Positions 45,297-58,177 of a DNA stretch of 64,000 nucleotides are shown in pieces. Numbering within the stretch: position 1 is the first letter of the stretch; every line of letters begins with the position of its first letter. The DNA comes from Methylocella tundrae (GTDB lineage: Bacteria > Pseudomonadota > Alphaproteobacteria > Rhizobiales > Beijerinckiaceae): NCBI RefSeq assembly GCF_901905185.1, contig NZ_CABFMQ020000001.1, positions 310,001 to 374,000 on the forward strand, written 5' to 3'. The notes beneath the pieces were generated by a model, which searched no databases, was not told the DNA's origin, and saw only the letters and a program-made list of their open reading frames with translations. The position numbers were made by a program, and so were the translations under genes.

Positions 45297-45941
45297 ATGC
45301 GCGACCGCGATCCGATCGAAATTTACGCCAATTATCTTATTCCGCAGGTCATTGAGAACACCAGCCGCGGCGAGCGGGGCTTCGACATCTATTCCCGCCT
45401 CCTCCGCGAGCGGATCATCTTCCTCACCGGTCCAGTGGAAGACAATATGGCGTCGGTGATCATCGCCCAGCTGCTCTTTCTGGAAGCGGAAAATCCGAAA
45501 AAAGAAATCTCGATGTACATCAATTCGCCGGGCGGCGTCGTCACGGCGGGCCTTGCGATTTACGACACCATGCAGTTCATCCGGCCGAAAGTATCGACCC
45601 TCTGCGTCGGACAGGCGGCTTCCATGGGGTCTCTTCTCCTCGCAGCGGGAGAGGCCGGGGCGCGCTTTGCCCTGCCGAACGCGCGCATCATGGTGCACCA
45701 GCCTTCCGGCGGCTTCCAGGGGCAAGCCTCCGACATTTTGCGTCACGCGGAAGACATCATGAAGGTGAAGAAGCGCCTGAATGATATTTATGTGAAGCAT
45801 ACGGGTCGCGATTACGAAACGATCGAGCGGACGCTCGACCGCGACCATTTCATGTCGTCGGACGACGCCAAGGAATTCGGCATCGTCGACAACGTCATCG
45901 CGCAAAGGCCCGATGACACGCCAGGGCACGAGAAGAAGTAG
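45297..45941 (+). CDS. clpP: ATP-dependent Clp protease proteolytic subunit ClpP
   Basis: 214 residues with a short propeptide. Catalytic triad S109 (GQAASMGS), H134 (MVHQPSGG) and D183 (DRDHFMS). The IYINSPGG-type loop ([20 protein letters not shown]) is present. It forms the tetradecameric chamber fed by ClpX (next gene) or ClpA. ATG 45297 has AGAGGAAAAGACCCCA before it. A 161-bp gap separates it from tig, so it may have its own promoter. Confidence 0.97.
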   Translation: MRDRDPIEIYANYLIPQVIENTSRGERGFDIYSRLLRERIIFLTGPVEDNMASVIIAQLLFLEAENPKKEISMYINSPGGVVTAGLAIYDTMQFIRPKVSTLCVGQAASMGSLLLAAGEAGARFALPNARIMVHQPSGGFQGQASDILRHAEDIMKVKKRLNDIYVKHTGRDYETIERTLDRDHFMSSDDAKEFGIVDNVIAQRPDDTPGHEKK

Positions 45942-46407
45942 GCTTTTAGTTACTTTGTCAGATGCTTGACTGATTCGCTGCGTCGCCCTGATGCAGCGAA
46001 CCCTGCGAGGCGCTGGCGGCGGCGGACCGCCCTGCCGGATTGCGGGGCGACTTGACAAACGCCGCACATGGCGCGGTTATTGCTTGGAAACTCCGGCTTG
46101 TTTTTCTGGCGCCGGAGAAAAAGACCGGCGCCGGCGATCATGCTGTCATTTCAGATCACGCGGCCTTTTGACGCGGCCTTGGCGGCGGCCGTCCAGACGA
46201 CGCAAACCCTTGCTTCTCCGGCGCGAACATGATTGCATTTCAGTTCGGGTCGCAGTTTGAGGGAGAACGAGGCCAGGAAGAGAAGGAAACGGCTGGTTCG
46301 TGTGCGAATCCGCCGGCCAAAGTGGCGCTAGGATCGTCCGGTTGGCGGCGTCCTACTCAAGCATGACCGAGCGTCGCACATGATCTCGGTCGTTACGGAG
46401 ACTATCC
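45942..46407. other. clpP-clpX intergenic region
   Basis: 466 bp with no convincing gene; an 89-codon Arg/Cys-rich frame at 45991 looks non-coding. It contains a TTGACA box (46052-46057) with no good -10 at standard spacing, and a perfect hairpin GGCGCCGG-N9-CCGGCGCC (46108-46132) with no T tract. It probably holds the clpX promoter. Confidence 0.5.
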
Positions 46408-47673
<1,266 letters not shown>

Positions 47674-47721
47674 GGGGGGCCTTGCCGGTTGGGGGGCTTG
47701 GCTCGGCTATCATGAAATCCG

Positions 47722-47764
47722 ATGAGCGCTTGAATCCGCGAGCGCTCATTGCCATCTGTTTTTT
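47722..47764 (+). terminator. clpX terminator (overlaps the lon promoter)
   Basis: ATGAGCGCT and AGCGCTCAT form a perfect 9-bp stem (47722-47730/47741-47749) with a 10-nt loop, followed after 9 nt by TTTTTT (47759-47764). It lies 49 bp after the clpX stop. The gap before the T run is longer than ideal for intrinsic termination. Confidence 0.5.
47729..47757 (+). promoter_or_regulatory. Candidate heat-shock (RpoH) promoter of lon
   Basis: CTTGAA (47729-47734), 17-bp spacer, CCATCT (47752-47757) matches the RpoH pattern CTTGAA-N16/17-CCATNT. It lies 118 bp upstream of lon, a classic heat-shock gene. The same bases form the clpX hairpin, so the element may do two jobs. Predicted only. Confidence 0.5.
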
Positions 47765-47874
47765 ATAAATTCTTCACGCCAACAGGCCGAAACCGCGATG
47801 GCTCATCTGCGCGAGTGGCGCATCCCCGCCGGGGACGCAAATGAATCGGGGCGCGTTTCGAGATAGGAAAAAAA

Positions 47875-50292
47875 ATGACACAGAAGCGTGAGCCCGCTCG
47901 CCCCGGAGCGGTGGAGAGCTACCCCGTCCTTCCCTTGCGCGACATCGTGGTTTTTCCCCATATGATCGTGCCGCTGTTCGTTGGCCGCGAAAAATCGATC
48001 CGCGCGCTCGAGGAAGTGATGAAGGCCGATAGCCTCATCCTTCTCGCCACTCAGATGAACGCCTCGGACGACGATCCGGCGACGGAAGCGATCTTCACCA
48101 CCGGCACGCTCGCCTCGGTTCTGCAATTGCTGAAGCTGCCCGACGGCACGGTCAAAGTGCTCGTCGAGGGACAGGTCCGCGCCAAAGTGCAGGGCTATAC
48201 CCGCACCGATGATTTCTATGAGGCCGACGCCGAAGTGATCGCCGACGACGCGGTCGACAAGGTCGAGGTTGAGGCGCTCGCCCGGTCCGTCGTCTCCGAG
48301 TTCGAGGGCTACGTCAAGCTCAACAAGAAAATCTCGCCCGAAGTCGCGGCGGCGGTCACGCAGATCGAGGACTACGCAAAGCTTGCGGATACGATCGCGT
48401 CGCATCTAGCCGTGAAGATCGCCGACAAGCAGGCGGTGCTGGAAACCACCTCGATCACCAAGAGGCTGGAGAAGTGCCTTGCCTTGATGGAGAGCGAAAT
48501 CTCGGTGCTGCAGGTCGAGAAGCGCATTCGCACCCGCGTCAAGCGCCAGATGGAGAAGACTCAGCGCGAATATTATCTGAATGAGCAGATGAAGGCCATT
48601 CAGAAGGAGCTTGGCGACGAGGATGGCAAGGACGATCTCGCCGAACTCGACGAGCGCATCAAGTCGACCAAATTGTCGAAAGAGGCGCGGGACAAGGCGA
48701 CGGTCGAGCTGAAAAAGCTGCGACAGATGTCGCCGATGTCGGCCGAAGCGACCGTCGTGCGCAATTATCTCGACTGGCTGCTGTCGATTCCGTGGAACAA
48801 GCGTTCGAAGGTCAAGAAGGATCTCGGCATAGCCGAAGACGTTCTCGACGCGGAACATTTCGGCCTTGAGAAGGTCAAGGAGCGCATCCTCGAATATCTT
48901 GCCGTGCAAACGCGCGCCAACAAGCTCAGCGGTCCGATTCTGTGTCTCGTCGGCCCCCCTGGCGTCGGCAAGACCTCGCTCGGCAAGTCGATCGCCAAGG
49001 CCACGGGCCGTGAATTCGTGCGCATGTCGCTTGGCGGCGTGCGCGACGAGGCCGAAATCCGTGGCCACCGGCGGACCTATATCGGCTCGATGCCGGGCAA
49101 GATCATCCAGTCGATGCGCAAGGCCAAGAGCTCCAATCCCCTTTTCCTGCTCGATGAGATCGACAAGATGGGGATGGATTTCCGCGGCGATCCGTCATCG
49201 GCTCTGCTCGAGGTCCTCGATCCCGAACAGAACCAGTCCTTCAACGATCATTACCTCGAGGTCGATTACGACCTGTCGAACGTGATGTTCGTGACGACGG
49301 CGAACACGCTGAACATTCCGGCGCCGCTGATGGACCGCATGGAGATCATTCGGATCGCGGGTTACACCGAGGACGAGAAGGTCGAGATCGCGCGCCGCCA
49401 TCTCATTCCCGCGGCTCTGAAGAAACACGGTCTCGGTGAATCGGAATGGTCGATCGATGACGCCGGACTGATTCTGCTCATCCGCCGCTACACGCGTGAG
49501 GCGGGCGTGCGCAACCTCGAGCGCGAGGTGTCGAAGCTCGCGCGGAAGGCGGTCAAGCAGATTCTGACAAGCGACATTAAATCCGTGCAGGTCACGGCCG
49601 AAAACGTTCCCGACTTCCTGGGCGTGCCGCGCTTCCGTTATGGCGAGGCCGAGACCGAGGATCAGGTCGGGGTCGTCACGGGGCTTGCCTGGACCGAGGT
49701 TGGCGGCGAGCTGCTGACGATCGAAGGCGTCATGATGCCCGGCAAGGGGCGCATGACCGTCACCGGCAACCTGCGCGACGTGATGAAGGAGTCGATTTCT
49801 GCGGCGGCGTCCTATGTTCGCTCTCGCGCGGTCGATTTCGGCATCGAGCCGCCGCTGTTCGATCGTCGCGACATCCACGTGCATGTTCCCGAGGGAGCGA
49901 CTCCCAAGGACGGACCGTCCGCCGGCGTCGCCATGGCGACGGCGATCGTGTCGATCATCACGGGCATTCCGATCCGGCGCGACATCGCCATGACAGGCGA
50001 GATCACGCTGCGGGGCAGGATTTTGCCGATCGGGGGGCTGAAGGAGAAGCTGCTCGCGGCCTTGCGCGGCGGTCTCAAGAAGGTTCTGATCCCGGAAGAG
50101 AACGCCAAGGATTTGGTGGATATTCCGAATTCGGTGAAGAACGCGCTGGAAATCGTGCCGGTCGCGCGCATGGACGAGGTTCTGGCCCACGCGCTGATTC
50201 GCCAGCCGAAACCGATCGTCTGGGAAGAAGATCTGAAGCCGGCGCGCGCGCTTGCCTCCGAGGATGACGCTTCGAGCGCCATCGCCCATTAG
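47875..50292 (+). CDS. lon: ATP-dependent protease Lon (La)
   Basis: 805 residues. N-terminal substrate-recognition domain ([22 protein letters not shown]), coiled coil, AAA+ domain with GPPGVGKTS and FLLDEIDKM, and a C-terminal protease with the catalytic Ser in DGPSAGVAM and the Lys about 43 residues later in the [12 protein letters not shown] region. LonA type, cytoplasmic. Lon degrades misfolded and regulatory proteins such as DnaA and CcrM in relatives. A terminator follows 20 bp after the stop. Confidence 0.97.
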   Translation: MTQKREPARPGAVESYPVLPLRDIVVFPHMIVPLFVGREKSIRALEEVMKADSLILLATQMNASDDDPATEAIFTTGTLASVLQLLKLPDGTVKVLVEGQVRAKVQGYTRTDDFYEADAEVIADDAVDKVEVEALARSVVSEFEGYVKLNKKISPEVAAAVTQIEDYAKLADTIASHLAVKIADKQAVLETTSITKRLEKCLALMESEISVLQVEKRIRTRVKRQMEKTQREYYLNEQMKAIQKELGDEDGKDDLAELDERIKSTKLSKEARDKATVELKKLRQMSPMSAEATVVRNYLDWLLSIPWNKRSKVKKDLGIAEDVLDAEHFGLEKVKERILEYLAVQTRANKLSGPILCLVGPPGVGKTSLGKSIAKATGREFVRMSLGGVRDEAEIRGHRRTYIGSMPGKIIQSMRKAKSSNPLFLLDEIDKMGMDFRGDPSSALLEVLDPEQNQSFNDHYLEVDYDLSNVMFVTTANTLNIPAPLMDRMEIIRIAGYTEDEKVEIARRHLIPAALKKHGLGESEWSIDDAGLILLIRRYTREAGVRNLEREVSKLARKAVKQILTSDIKSVQVTAENVPDFLGVPRFRYGEAETEDQVGVVTGLAWTEVGGELLTIEGVMMPGKGRMTVTGNLRDVMKESISAAASYVRSRAVDFGIEPPLFDRRDIHVHVPEGATPKDGPSAGVAMATAIVSIITGIPIRRDIAMTGEITLRGRILPIGGLKEKLLAALRGGLKKVLIPEENAKDLVDIPNSVKNALEIVPVARMDEVLAHALIRQPKPIVWEEDLKPARALASEDDASSAIAH

Positions 50293-50311
50293 GCAGGCTG
50301 AATTTCGACGG

Positions 50312-50341
50312 AAGGGCCGCGGCGTGAGTCGCGGCCCTTTG
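50312..50341 (+). terminator. Terminator downstream of lon
   Basis: AAGGGCCGCG (50312-50321), 8-nt loop, CGCGGCCCTT (50330-50339): a perfect 10-bp GC-rich stem that itself ends in TTT. Placed 20 bp after the lon stop. Confidence 0.75.
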
Positions 50342-50466
50342 CGTATGCGAGCTCGGCGCGGGCGAGACATTTCCGCGCAGATCCGGGTCAGGCTCCGCCG
50401 CGCTCGCCGTTGACCGGCGCGAGAACCTGTGCAATCCCCTCGACTGCGATCCGCCAGCGCGCGGAC

Positions 50467-50542
50467 GGGCGGTTAGCTCAGTTGGTAGAGCATCTCGTTT
50501 ACACCGAGAGGGTCGGCGGTTCGAGCCCGTCACCGCCCACCA
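50467..50542 (+). tRNA. tRNA-Val (anticodon UAC)
   Basis: 76 nt including CCA. Acceptor GGGCGGT/ACCGCCC; anticodon stem TCTCG/CGAGA around TTTACAC, anticodon TAC; TTCGAGC T loop. Complete and canonical. Confidence 0.97.
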
Positions 50543-50758
50543 GGTTTTCCCAAATACCGTCTGCCCCTCCTCACGCCGCGAGCGGCGCTATGCGTGTCGT
50601 GGAGGCGGCTCCGTCAACCGCGCGACGCGGCCGCGGCTTGGTTTTCACAACATCTTGCCGCCTATCTTTGCGGCGCCGGAGCGTTCCCGCTTGACTTGCG
50701 CGCCCGCGTATCCTATCCGGCATCCTCTCCGGTGCGGTTGTCACGACGCCGTATCTGC

Positions 50759-50835
<77 letters not shown>

Positions 50836-51086
50836 TTTCGGACGCCGGCCGTCGATGCCGGGGCGGTCCCTGCGCTGGCCGCGGCGCACTCTACGGTGCG
50901 ACAAAATGGCAAAGCGGCCCAGCATTGTGACGGCTCCGAGACGGCTCAGCTTAGACTGGTTTAAAACATCATCTTGCGCTGCGGTTGGCGCTGGGCTACG
51001 GATCGCTGGACAGCCGTAGCAAGAGGGGCGCGCCCCTTTCAGCCGGCAAATGTTCCCGACCGTGTCGGTCCAGACCGAGCTTGCCA

Positions 51087-51452
51087 ATGCCGAGCCTTCT
51101 CGACCAGTATCTGCCGCTTGTCGTTTTCATGGCGGTCGCCGGCGTCATCTCCGCCGCTTTGCTGATCGCGCCCTTCCTGGTGGCGTTCAAGGCGCCCGAC
51201 TCCGAAAAATTGTCCGCCTATGAATGCGGCTTCAACGCCTTCGACGATGCGCGCATGCAATTCGACGTGCGCTTTTATCTCGTGTCCTTGCTGTTCATCA
51301 TCTTCGATCTCGAAGTCGCCTTTCTGTTTCCCTGGGCCGTGGCCTTTCATCAGGTCGGCGTCTTCGGCTTCTGGTCGATGATGATCTTTCTAGCGATTTT
51401 GACGATCGGTTTCGTTTACGAATGGAAGAAGGGCGCGCTCGAATGGGATTGA
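51087..51452 (+). CDS. nuoA: NADH-quinone oxidoreductase subunit A
   Basis: 121 residues from ATG 51087, three membrane helices. [44 protein letters not shown] is the highly conserved quinone-site/transmembrane block, with the Cys and Asp/Glu residues intact. It is a small membrane-arm subunit of complex I next to the quinone cavity. First gene of the nuo operon; its end overlaps nuoB by 10 bp. About 250 bp separates it from tRNA-Asp, probably the operon promoter. Confidence 0.96.
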   Translation: MPSLLDQYLPLVVFMAVAGVISAALLIAPFLVAFKAPDSEKLSAYECGFNAFDDARMQFDVRFYLVSLLFIIFDLEVAFLFPWAVAFHQVGVFGFWSMMIFLAILTIGFVYEWKKGALEWD

Positions 51453-52006
51453 ACCCTTTGCCCCAGGACCGCATCGCGATCAGCCCGGCGGCGGACCGGC
51501 CGCTCGCTGCAAACGATCCTTATTTCCTTTCGATCAATGACCAGCTCGCCGATAAGGGATTTTTGGTCACTTCCACGGACGAACTGATCAACTGGGCCCG
51601 CACCGGCTCGCTGATGTGGATGACCTTCGGCCTCGCCTGCTGCGCCGTCGAGATGATGCAGGCGTCAATGCCGCGCTATGACGTCGAGCGCTTCGGCTTC
51701 GCGCCGCGCGGTTCGCCGCGCCAGTCCGACGTCATGATCGTCGCCGGCACGCTGACCAATAAAATGGCGCCGGCGCTGCGCAAGGTCTACGATCAGATGC
51801 CCGAGCCGCGGTATGTGATCTCGATGGGCTCCTGCGCCAATGGCGGCGGCTACTACCATTATTCCTATTCCGTCGTGCGAGGCTGTGACCGCATCGTCCC
51901 AGTCGACATCTATGTTCCAGGTTGCCCGCCTTCAGCCGAAGCGCTTCTTTACGGGGTGCTTCTCTTGCAGAAAAAAATCCGCCGAACGGGCACGATCGAG
52001 CGCTAG
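51443..52006 (+). CDS. nuoB: NADH-quinone oxidoreductase subunit B
   Basis: 187 residues from ATG 51443. The N2 [4Fe-4S] cluster ligands are visible: the tandem Cys in [11 protein letters not shown], the Cys in [16 protein letters not shown] and the Cys in [16 protein letters not shown]-type IYVPGCPP. N2 passes electrons to quinone. The start overlaps nuoA, and longer frames upstream run over nuoA. The short N-terminal extension before [12 protein letters not shown] is typical for this class. Confidence 0.97.
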   Translation: MGLNPLPQDRIAISPAADRPLAANDPYFLSINDQLADKGFLVTSTDELINWARTGSLMWMTFGLACCAVEMMQASMPRYDVERFGFAPRGSPRQSDVMIVAGTLTNKMAPALRKVYDQMPEPRYVISMGSCANGGGYYHYSYSVVRGCDRIVPVDIYVPGCPPSAEALLYGVLLLQKKIRRTGTIER

Positions 52007-52103
52007 AGCGGGGCGGCGGAAGAGTCTAGCCAGCACGGAACGAAGCTTGCGCGCCGCGCCTTGGGTTTCGGATCGAACGGGCTCGCGAAGTTGAAGGGTT
52101 GAG

Positions 52104-52718
52104 ATGGACGAGGATCTGAAACACCTTGGAGACGCCATTGCCGCGTCCCTGCGCGGCTGGGTTGAATCCGCTTCCGTGGCGTTCGGCGAACTCACCTTGA
52201 CCGTAAGAGCGGATTGTCTGATCGAGACGGTCGCCTATCTTCGCGACGATCCGAGCTGCCTTTTCGTCTCGTTCATTGATCTCACCGCCGTCGATTATCC
52301 GACCCGCGAAAAGCGCTTCGACGTCGTCACTCATCTGCTCTCGCCGAAACATAATCGCCGCATCCGCGTCAAGATCGCAACCGACGAGGATACGCCGGTT
52401 CCTTCGCTCTCGGGGCTTTATCCCGCGGCGAACTGGTTTGAGCGCGAGGCTTACGATCTTTTTGGCGTCTATTTCTCCGGTCATCCGGACTTGCGCCGCC
52501 TGCTCACCGATTATGGCTTCGATGGCCACCCCCTTCGCAAAGATTTCCCGATGACGGGCTATGTCGAGGTTCGTTACGACGACGAGCAGAAGCGCGTCCT
52601 CTATGAGCCGGTTCAACTGACGCAGGAATTCCGCAACTTCGACTTCCTGTCGCCGTGGGAGGGGGCAATCGACTATGTGCTGCCCGGCGATGAGAAGGCC
52701 AAGAGCAATCCGAACTGA
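52104..52718 (+). CDS. nuoC: NADH-quinone oxidoreductase subunit C
   Basis: 204 residues, a separate subunit (not fused to nuoD as in enterics). ERFPSV-type core here is [28 protein letters not shown]. The diagnostic block near the end is [52 protein letters not shown]. It contacts NuoD in the peripheral arm. The 97-bp gap from nuoB has no gene. Confidence 0.97.
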   Translation: MDEDLKHLGDAIAASLRGWVESASVAFGELTLTVRADCLIETVAYLRDDPSCLFVSFIDLTAVDYPTREKRFDVVTHLLSPKHNRRIRVKIATDEDTPVPSLSGLYPAANWFEREAYDLFGVYFSGHPDLRRLLTDYGFDGHPLRKDFPMTGYVEVRYDDEQKRVLYEPVQLTQEFRNFDFLSPWEGAIDYVLPGDEKAKSNPN

Positions 52719-52750
52719 GCCGTTCGAACGAAACCGCGCGTGAAAAAATC

Positions 52751-53935
52751 ATGAACGATCAGGTCCGTAATTTCACGATCAATTTTGGCCCGCAGCATCC
52801 CGCGGCGCATGGCGTTTTGCGGCTCGTCCTTGAACTCGACGGCGAAGTGGTCGAGCGCGTCGATCCGCATATCGGCCTGCTCCATCGCGGTACGGAAAAG
52901 CTGATGGAGGCGCGGACCTATCTGCAGAACGTGCCCTATTTCGACAGGCTCGATTATGTCGCGCCGATGAACCAGGAGCACGCTTTCTGCCTTGCGATCG
53001 AGAGACTGCTCGGCCTCGAGGTTCCGCGGCGCGGGCAACTGCTGCGCGTCCTTTTTTGCGAAATCGGTCGGATTTTATCGCATCTTCTGAACGTCACGAC
53101 TCAGGCGATGGACGTCGGCGCTCTGACGCCGCCGCTGTGGGGTTTCGAAGAGCGCGAAAAGCTCATGGTTTTCTATGAGCGGGCGTCTGGCGCGCGGCTG
53201 CACGCCAATTACTTCCGTCCCGGCGGCGTCCATATGGATGTTCCGCCACAGCTGATCGACGATATTGAGGCCTGGTGCGACCCTTTCCTTAAAACCTGCG
53301 ACGACCTGCAGGCGCTGTTCATCGACAACCGCATCTTCAAGCAACGCAATGTCGATATTGGCGTCGTCAGTCTCGAGGATTGCTGGCGCTGGGGATTTTC
53401 CGGGGTCATGGTGCGCGGCTCCGGCGCGGCCTGGGATTTGCGTAAGGCTCAGCCTTACGAATGCTATGAAGAGATGGACTTCGACATTCCCGTCGGACGG
53501 CACGGCGACAATTATGATCGTCAGGTCATCCGCATGGAGGAGATGCGGCAGTCGGTCAAAATCATGAAGCAATGCATCGCAAAGCTTCGCGAGCCGAACG
53601 GCAAGGGGCCGGTGCTGGCCAAAGGCAAGGTCGCGCCGCCATCCCGCGCCGAGATGAAGCGTTCGATGGAAGCGCTGATCCATCATTTCAAGCTGTTCAC
53701 CGAAGGTTTCCACGTGCCGGCCGGCGAGGTCTACGCCGCGGTCGAGGCGCCCAAGGGAGAGTTCGGCGTCTATCTCGTTTCTGACGGGACGGACCGGCCC
53801 TATCGCTGCAAGATCCGCGCGCCCGGTTTCGCCCATCTCGCGGCGATGGATTTTCTCTGCCGCAAATCCATGCTGGCGGACGTCAGCGCGATCCTCGGCT
53901 CGATCGACATCGTCTTCGGCGAGGTCGACCGGTGA
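52751..53935 (+). CDS. nuoD: NADH-quinone oxidoreductase subunit D
   Basis: 394 residues, the 49-kDa subunit. [24 protein letters not shown] at the start holds the quinone-site His; [15 protein letters not shown] and [36 protein letters not shown] at the end are invariant blocks. It is related to the large subunit of NiFe hydrogenases and forms the quinone pocket with NuoB. ATG 52751 lies 32 bp after nuoC. Confidence 0.98.
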   Translation: MNDQVRNFTINFGPQHPAAHGVLRLVLELDGEVVERVDPHIGLLHRGTEKLMEARTYLQNVPYFDRLDYVAPMNQEHAFCLAIERLLGLEVPRRGQLLRVLFCEIGRILSHLLNVTTQAMDVGALTPPLWGFEEREKLMVFYERASGARLHANYFRPGGVHMDVPPQLIDDIEAWCDPFLKTCDDLQALFIDNRIFKQRNVDIGVVSLEDCWRWGFSGVMVRGSGAAWDLRKAQPYECYEEMDFDIPVGRHGDNYDRQVIRMEEMRQSVKIMKQCIAKLREPNGKGPVLAKGKVAPPSRAEMKRSMEALIHHFKLFTEGFHVPAGEVYAAVEAPKGEFGVYLVSDGTDRPYRCKIRAPGFAHLAAMDFLCRKSMLADVSAILGSIDIVFGEVDR

Positions 53936-54025
53936 GGAAAGCATTCGAGCCCTTGCTCCGGCGTCCAGCCGGGCGCTTCTCCAGCTCCTCGGCCGCTACG
54001 GCCCTGATGTGTGAGTATTGTTGAT

Positions 54026-54709
54026 ATGTCCGTTCGCAGGCTCGCCGAAGTCCAGCCCGAATCCTTCGCCTTCACTCCCGAAAACGAGGCTTGGGCCGAG
54101 GGCATAATCAAGAAATACCCGGAAGGGCGGCAAGCCTCGGCTGTGATCTCGCTGCTGTGGCGCGCGCAGAAGCAGAATGATTATTGGCTGCCGCGCAAGG
54201 CGATCGAGGCCGTCGCTGAAAAGCTCGGCATGCCGTTTATCCGCGTGCTCGAAATCGCGACCTTCTACACGATGTTCAACCTCTCCCCTGTTGGCGAGCA
54301 CTATGTCCAGCTCTGCGGCACGACGCCCTGCCTGCTCGCCGGATCGGACGGGATCAAAGCGGTGCTCAAGGAGCGGGTCGGCGAGCCGGGCGTCGTGACG
54401 CCGGACGGCAAATTCTCCTGGACCGAAGTCGAATGTCTCGGCGCCTGCTGCAATGCGCCGATGGTGCAGATCAACGATGATTACTTCGAGGATCTGACGC
54501 CTGAGAATTTCGCTAAATTGCTCGATGATCTGGCGGCGGGAAAACCGGTCCGCGTCGGCTCGCAGACGGGGCGCGTCACCTCCGAGCCTGTCGGCGGCCT
54601 CACGACGCTGACGTCGTTCTACGGACAAGATGGCCATAGCGGCCCCTTTTGCTCCAAAGCTGCGCGGCCCGACGCCAAATCGGCCGGTTCTGATCCGAAG
54701 CAATCGTAA
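54026..54709 (+). CDS. nuoE: NADH-quinone oxidoreductase subunit E
   Basis: 227 residues from ATG 54026; an in-frame GTG 15 bp upstream is possible. Thioredoxin-like fold with the N1a [2Fe-2S] ligands in [10 protein letters not shown] and [19 protein letters not shown]-terminal extension of about 60 Ser/Thr/Gly-rich residues beyond the core is common in alphaproteobacteria. It pairs with NuoF in the NADH-oxidising module. nuoF begins 11 bp downstream. Confidence 0.95.
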   Translation: MSVRRLAEVQPESFAFTPENEAWAEGIIKKYPEGRQASAVISLLWRAQKQNDYWLPRKAIEAVAEKLGMPFIRVLEIATFYTMFNLSPVGEHYVQLCGTTPCLLAGSDGIKAVLKERVGEPGVVTPDGKFSWTEVECLGACCNAPMVQINDDYFEDLTPENFAKLLDDLAAGKPVRVGSQTGRVTSEPVGGLTTLTSFYGQDGHSGPFCSKAARPDAKSAGSDPKQS

Positions 54710-54720
54710 GGTTAAAGCAG

Positions 54721-56031
54721 ATGCTTGAAGACAAGGATCGCATCTTCACCAATCTTTACGGCTTCGGCGACTGGGGCCTCAAAGGCGCCCGCGCGCGCGG
54801 CGCCTGGGACAATACGAAAGGGCTTATCGAGAAAGGCAAGGACTGGATCCTTTCCGAGATGAAGGCTTCCGGCCTGCGCGGACGGGGCGGCGCGGGTTTC
54901 CCGACCGGCCTCAAATGGTCCTTCATGCCGAAAGCGGATGAAGCGCGGCCCTCCTATCTCGTCGTCAACGCGGATGAATCGGAGCCCGGCACCTGCAAGG
55001 ATCGCGAGATCATGCGCAATGATCCGCATCTTTTGATCGAGGGATGCCTCATTGCTTGCGTGGCGATGGAGGCGCACGCCTGCTACATCTATGTGCGCGG
55101 CGAATACATCCTCGAAGCGGATCGGCTCGACGCCGCGATCGCGCAGGCCTATGAGGCGAACCTCGTCGGCAAGGACAATGTTCACGGCTGGCCCTTCGAC
55201 ATCTATGTCCATCGCGGCGCCGGCGCCTATATCTGCGGGGAAGAAACGGCGCTTCTCGAATCGCTCGAAGGCAAGAAGGGAATGCCTCGGCTGAAGCCGC
55301 CGTTCCCCGCCAATATGGGGCTCTACGGCTGCCCGACGACGGTCAACAATGTCGAATCGATCGCGGTCGCCCCGACCATCCTGCGGCGCGGGGCGGCGTG
55401 GTTTTCAAGCTTCGGCGCCAAGAATAATTCCGGCACCAAGCTGTTCTGCATCTCCGGCCATGTCAACAAGCCGTGCAATGTCGAAGAGGCGATGTCGATT
55501 CCGTTCCGGGAGCTCATCGACAAGCATTGCGGCGGCGTGCGCGGCGGCTCCGACAACCTGCTCGCGGTGATTCCCGGCGGCTCGTCGGTTCCCTGCGTGC
55601 CGGCGCATCAGATCATCGACGCCGCGATGGATTTCGACACGCTGCGCGATCTGAAGTCGGGTCTCGGCACGGCCGCTGTCATCGTCATGGATAAATCGAC
55701 GGACATTATCCGCGCCATCGCGCGGCTCAGCTATTTCTACAAGCATGAGAGCTGCGGCCAATGTACGCCCTGCCGCGAGGGCACGGGCTGGCTTTGGCGC
55801 GTCGTCTCGCGCATGGCCGAAGGGCGCGCGCAAAAGCGCGAGATTGACATGCTGCTTGAAGTGACGACGCAAATCGAGGGCCACACCATCTGCGCGCTTG
55901 GCGACGCGGCGGCCTGGCCGGTGCAGGGCCTTATTCGACATTTTCGTCCGGAGATCGAAAAGCGCATTGACCAATATGCCGCGAACCCGCATTCCGAGCC
56001 GGCGAGCGGCTATCATGTCGCGGCGGAGTAG
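54721..56031 (+). CDS. nuoF: NADH-quinone oxidoreductase subunit F
   Basis: 436 residues. NADH site [10 protein letters not shown] (residues 54-63), the FMN-contacting [20 protein letters not shown] and [17 protein letters not shown], and the N3 [4Fe-4S] ligands in [15 protein letters not shown] with a distal Cys in [13 protein letters not shown]. This is the entry point where NADH reduces FMN. Length and motifs are fully typical. Followed 78 bp later by nuoG. Confidence 0.98.
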   Translation: MLEDKDRIFTNLYGFGDWGLKGARARGAWDNTKGLIEKGKDWILSEMKASGLRGRGGAGFPTGLKWSFMPKADEARPSYLVVNADESEPGTCKDREIMRNDPHLLIEGCLIACVAMEAHACYIYVRGEYILEADRLDAAIAQAYEANLVGKDNVHGWPFDIYVHRGAGAYICGEETALLESLEGKKGMPRLKPPFPANMGLYGCPTTVNNVESIAVAPTILRRGAAWFSSFGAKNNSGTKLFCISGHVNKPCNVEEAMSIPFRELIDKHCGGVRGGSDNLLAVIPGGSSVPCVPAHQIIDAAMDFDTLRDLKSGLGTAAVIVMDKSTDIIRAIARLSYFYKHESCGQCTPCREGTGWLWRVVSRMAEGRAQKREIDMLLEVTTQIEGHTICALGDAAAWPVQGLIRHFRPEIEKRIDQYAANPHSEPASGYHVAAE

Positions 56032-56109
56032 GGCGGCGATGAGCGCTTGGGAAAAGGCCGCGATCGCGTCAGGTCGCCGCATTTCGGACCGCCGCATTGA
56101 GGACAGGGC

Positions 56110-58173
56110 ATGAGCAAGCTGATCGTTGACGGAGTCGAAATCGACGTTCCGCCCGAATACACTCTGCTGCAGGCTTGCGAGCAGGCGGGCGCCGAGATTC
56201 CGCGCTTTTGCTTCCATGAGCGGCTGTCGATCGCAGGCAATTGCCGCATGTGCCTCGTCGAGGTGAAGGGCGGTCCGCCGAAGCCTTCGGCGTCCTGCGC
56301 CGTCGCGGTGCGCGATCTGCGCCCTGGCCCCAATGGCGAGCCGCCGGTGGTGCTCACCAATTCGCCGATGGTGAAAAAGGCGCGCGAAGGCGTGATGGAA
56401 TTCCTGCTCATCAACCATCCGCTCGATTGCCCGATCTGCGATCAGGGCGGCGAATGCGATCTGCAGGATCAGGCGATGGCTTTTGGCTTCGCCTCCTCCC
56501 GCTACGCCGAGAACAAGCGCGCCGTCGAAGATAAATATATCGGCCCGCTGGTGCGGACCTCGATGAATCGCTGCATTCATTGCACGCGCTGCGTCCGCTT
56601 CACCGCTGAGGTCGCCGGCACGGGCGACATGGGCGCGATCGGACGCGGCGAAGATATGGAGATTACGACCTATCTCGAGACGGCGATGAGCTCCGAGCTG
56701 CAGGGCAATGTCGCCGATCTCTGCCCTGTCGGCGCCCTGCTGCCGAAGCCCTATTCCTTCAAGGCGCGGTCCTGGGAGCTGGTCAAGACCGAATCGATCG
56801 ACGTCATGGATGCGCTGGGTTCAGCCATTCGCATAGATACGCGCGGACGCGAAGTGATGCGCATCCTGCCGCGCACCAATGACCGCGTGAATGAAGAGTG
56901 GATCTCCGACAAGGCCCGGCAGATCGTCGATGGCCTGAAGACGAAGCGGCTTGATCGCCCCTATGTGCGCGAAGGCGGCAAGTTGCGCCCAGCGTCCTGG
57001 GGCGAGGCCTTCGCGCTGATCGCCGCCAAGATCAAGGCGACGACTCCCGCGCGCATCGGGGCTATCGCCGGCGATCTCGCCGCCGTCGAGGAGATGTTCG
57101 CGCTGCAATCGCTGGTCGAGAGCCTCGGCTCCGCCTCGCTCGATTGCCGGCAGGATGGCGTCAAGCTCGATCCGAAATTCGGCCGCGCCAGCTATATCTT
57201 CAATCCGAGCATCGCCGCCATTGAGGAGGCCGACGGCCTCATGATCATCGGCTCCAATCCGCGCCGGGAGGCTCCTGTCCTCAACGCGCGCATCCGCAAG
57301 CGCTGGCTGAAGGGCGGCTTCAAGATCGGCGTCATCGGCGAGAAAGCCGACCTGACCTACGACTACGCCTATCTCGGCGCGGGGCCCGACACGCTCGCGA
57401 GCTTCTCCGAGCACCAGAAGGCCAAGATGGAAAAGCCGATGTTCATCATCGGGCAGGGCGCGCTGGCGCGCGAGGACGGCCTCGCCGTGCTGGCGCTCGC
57501 GGCCAAAGCGGCAGGCTCGCTCGGCGTCATAAAGGATGGCTGGAACGGCTTTGCGGTTCTCCATACCGCGGCGGCCCGCGTCGGAGGACTCGACCTCGGT
57601 TTTGTGCCGCGACAGGGTGGGCTTGACGCCCTCGCCATGTCGAAGGCTGGCGCGCTTGACGTTCTCTTCAATCTCGGCGCCGACGAGATCGACATCGCGC
57701 CCGGCGCTTTCGTCGTCTATCAGGGCTCGCATGGCGATCGCGGCGCCGCCCGCGCCGACGTCATCCTGCCGGGCGCGGCCTACACGGAAAAATCCGGGAT
57801 CTACGTGAACACCGAAGGGCGCGCGCAGCTGTCGGATCGCGCCAATTTCCCGCCGGGCGACGCGCGCGAGGATTGGGCCATCATTCGCGCGCTTTCGGAC
57901 GTGCTTGGCCACCGCCTGCCGTTTGACTCGCTGAAAGCTTTGCGCGCGCGCCTCATCGCCGCCTATCCGCACTTCGGCGCCGTCGACGAAATCGCGGCCG
58001 GCGCTTCGTTCGACGCAGGGCAGCTCATCGCCGCCGGCGGCGCCTGCGGCAATGCGCCCTTCGTCTCGCCCGTCGCCGATTTTTATCTGACAAATCCAAT
58101 TGCCCGCGCGTCGGCGGTGATGGCGGAATGTTCCGCCATGCGCCTCGATCTCGCGCGGCAGGCTGCGGAGTAA
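56110..58173 (+). CDS. nuoG: NADH-quinone oxidoreductase subunit G
   Basis: 687 residues, the shorter mitochondrial-like form. [2Fe-2S] ferredoxin domain ([22 protein letters not shown]), the His-coordinated cluster region ([19 protein letters not shown]), the 4Fe-4S domain [12 protein letters not shown] and then a molybdopterin-oxidoreductase-like domain without cofactor. It carries electrons from NuoEF to NuoI. ATG 56110 is supported by the conserved start ([20 protein letters not shown]). nuoH begins 4 bp after the stop. Confidence 0.97.
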   Translation: MSKLIVDGVEIDVPPEYTLLQACEQAGAEIPRFCFHERLSIAGNCRMCLVEVKGGPPKPSASCAVAVRDLRPGPNGEPPVVLTNSPMVKKAREGVMEFLLINHPLDCPICDQGGECDLQDQAMAFGFASSRYAENKRAVEDKYIGPLVRTSMNRCIHCTRCVRFTAEVAGTGDMGAIGRGEDMEITTYLETAMSSELQGNVADLCPVGALLPKPYSFKARSWELVKTESIDVMDALGSAIRIDTRGREVMRILPRTNDRVNEEWISDKARQIVDGLKTKRLDRPYVREGGKLRPASWGEAFALIAAKIKATTPARIGAIAGDLAAVEEMFALQSLVESLGSASLDCRQDGVKLDPKFGRASYIFNPSIAAIEEADGLMIIGSNPRREAPVLNARIRKRWLKGGFKIGVIGEKADLTYDYAYLGAGPDTLASFSEHQKAKMEKPMFIIGQGALAREDGLAVLALAAKAAGSLGVIKDGWNGFAVLHTAAARVGGLDLGFVPRQGGLDALAMSKAGALDVLFNLGADEIDIAPGAFVVYQGSHGDRGAARADVILPGAAYTEKSGIYVNTEGRAQLSDRANFPPGDAREDWAIIRALSDVLGHRLPFDSLKALRARLIAAYPHFGAVDEIAAGASFDAGQLIAAGGACGNAPFVSPVADFYLTNPIARASAVMAECSAMRLDLARQAAE

Positions 58174-58177
58174 GGCC

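Noticed and set aside
45991-46260. 89-codon frame between clpP and clpX
   Set aside because: Arg/Cys-rich, no ribosome site, and it crosses a promoter-like box and hairpin.
49195-50370. 391-codon frame antisense to the lon 3' half
   Set aside because: No motif, and it reads through the lon terminator; a composition artefact.
53935-54024. GTG-started 29-codon frame overlapping the nuoD stop and ending before nuoE
   Set aside because: No ribosome site and Arg/Ser-rich content; the spacer is short and looks non-coding.
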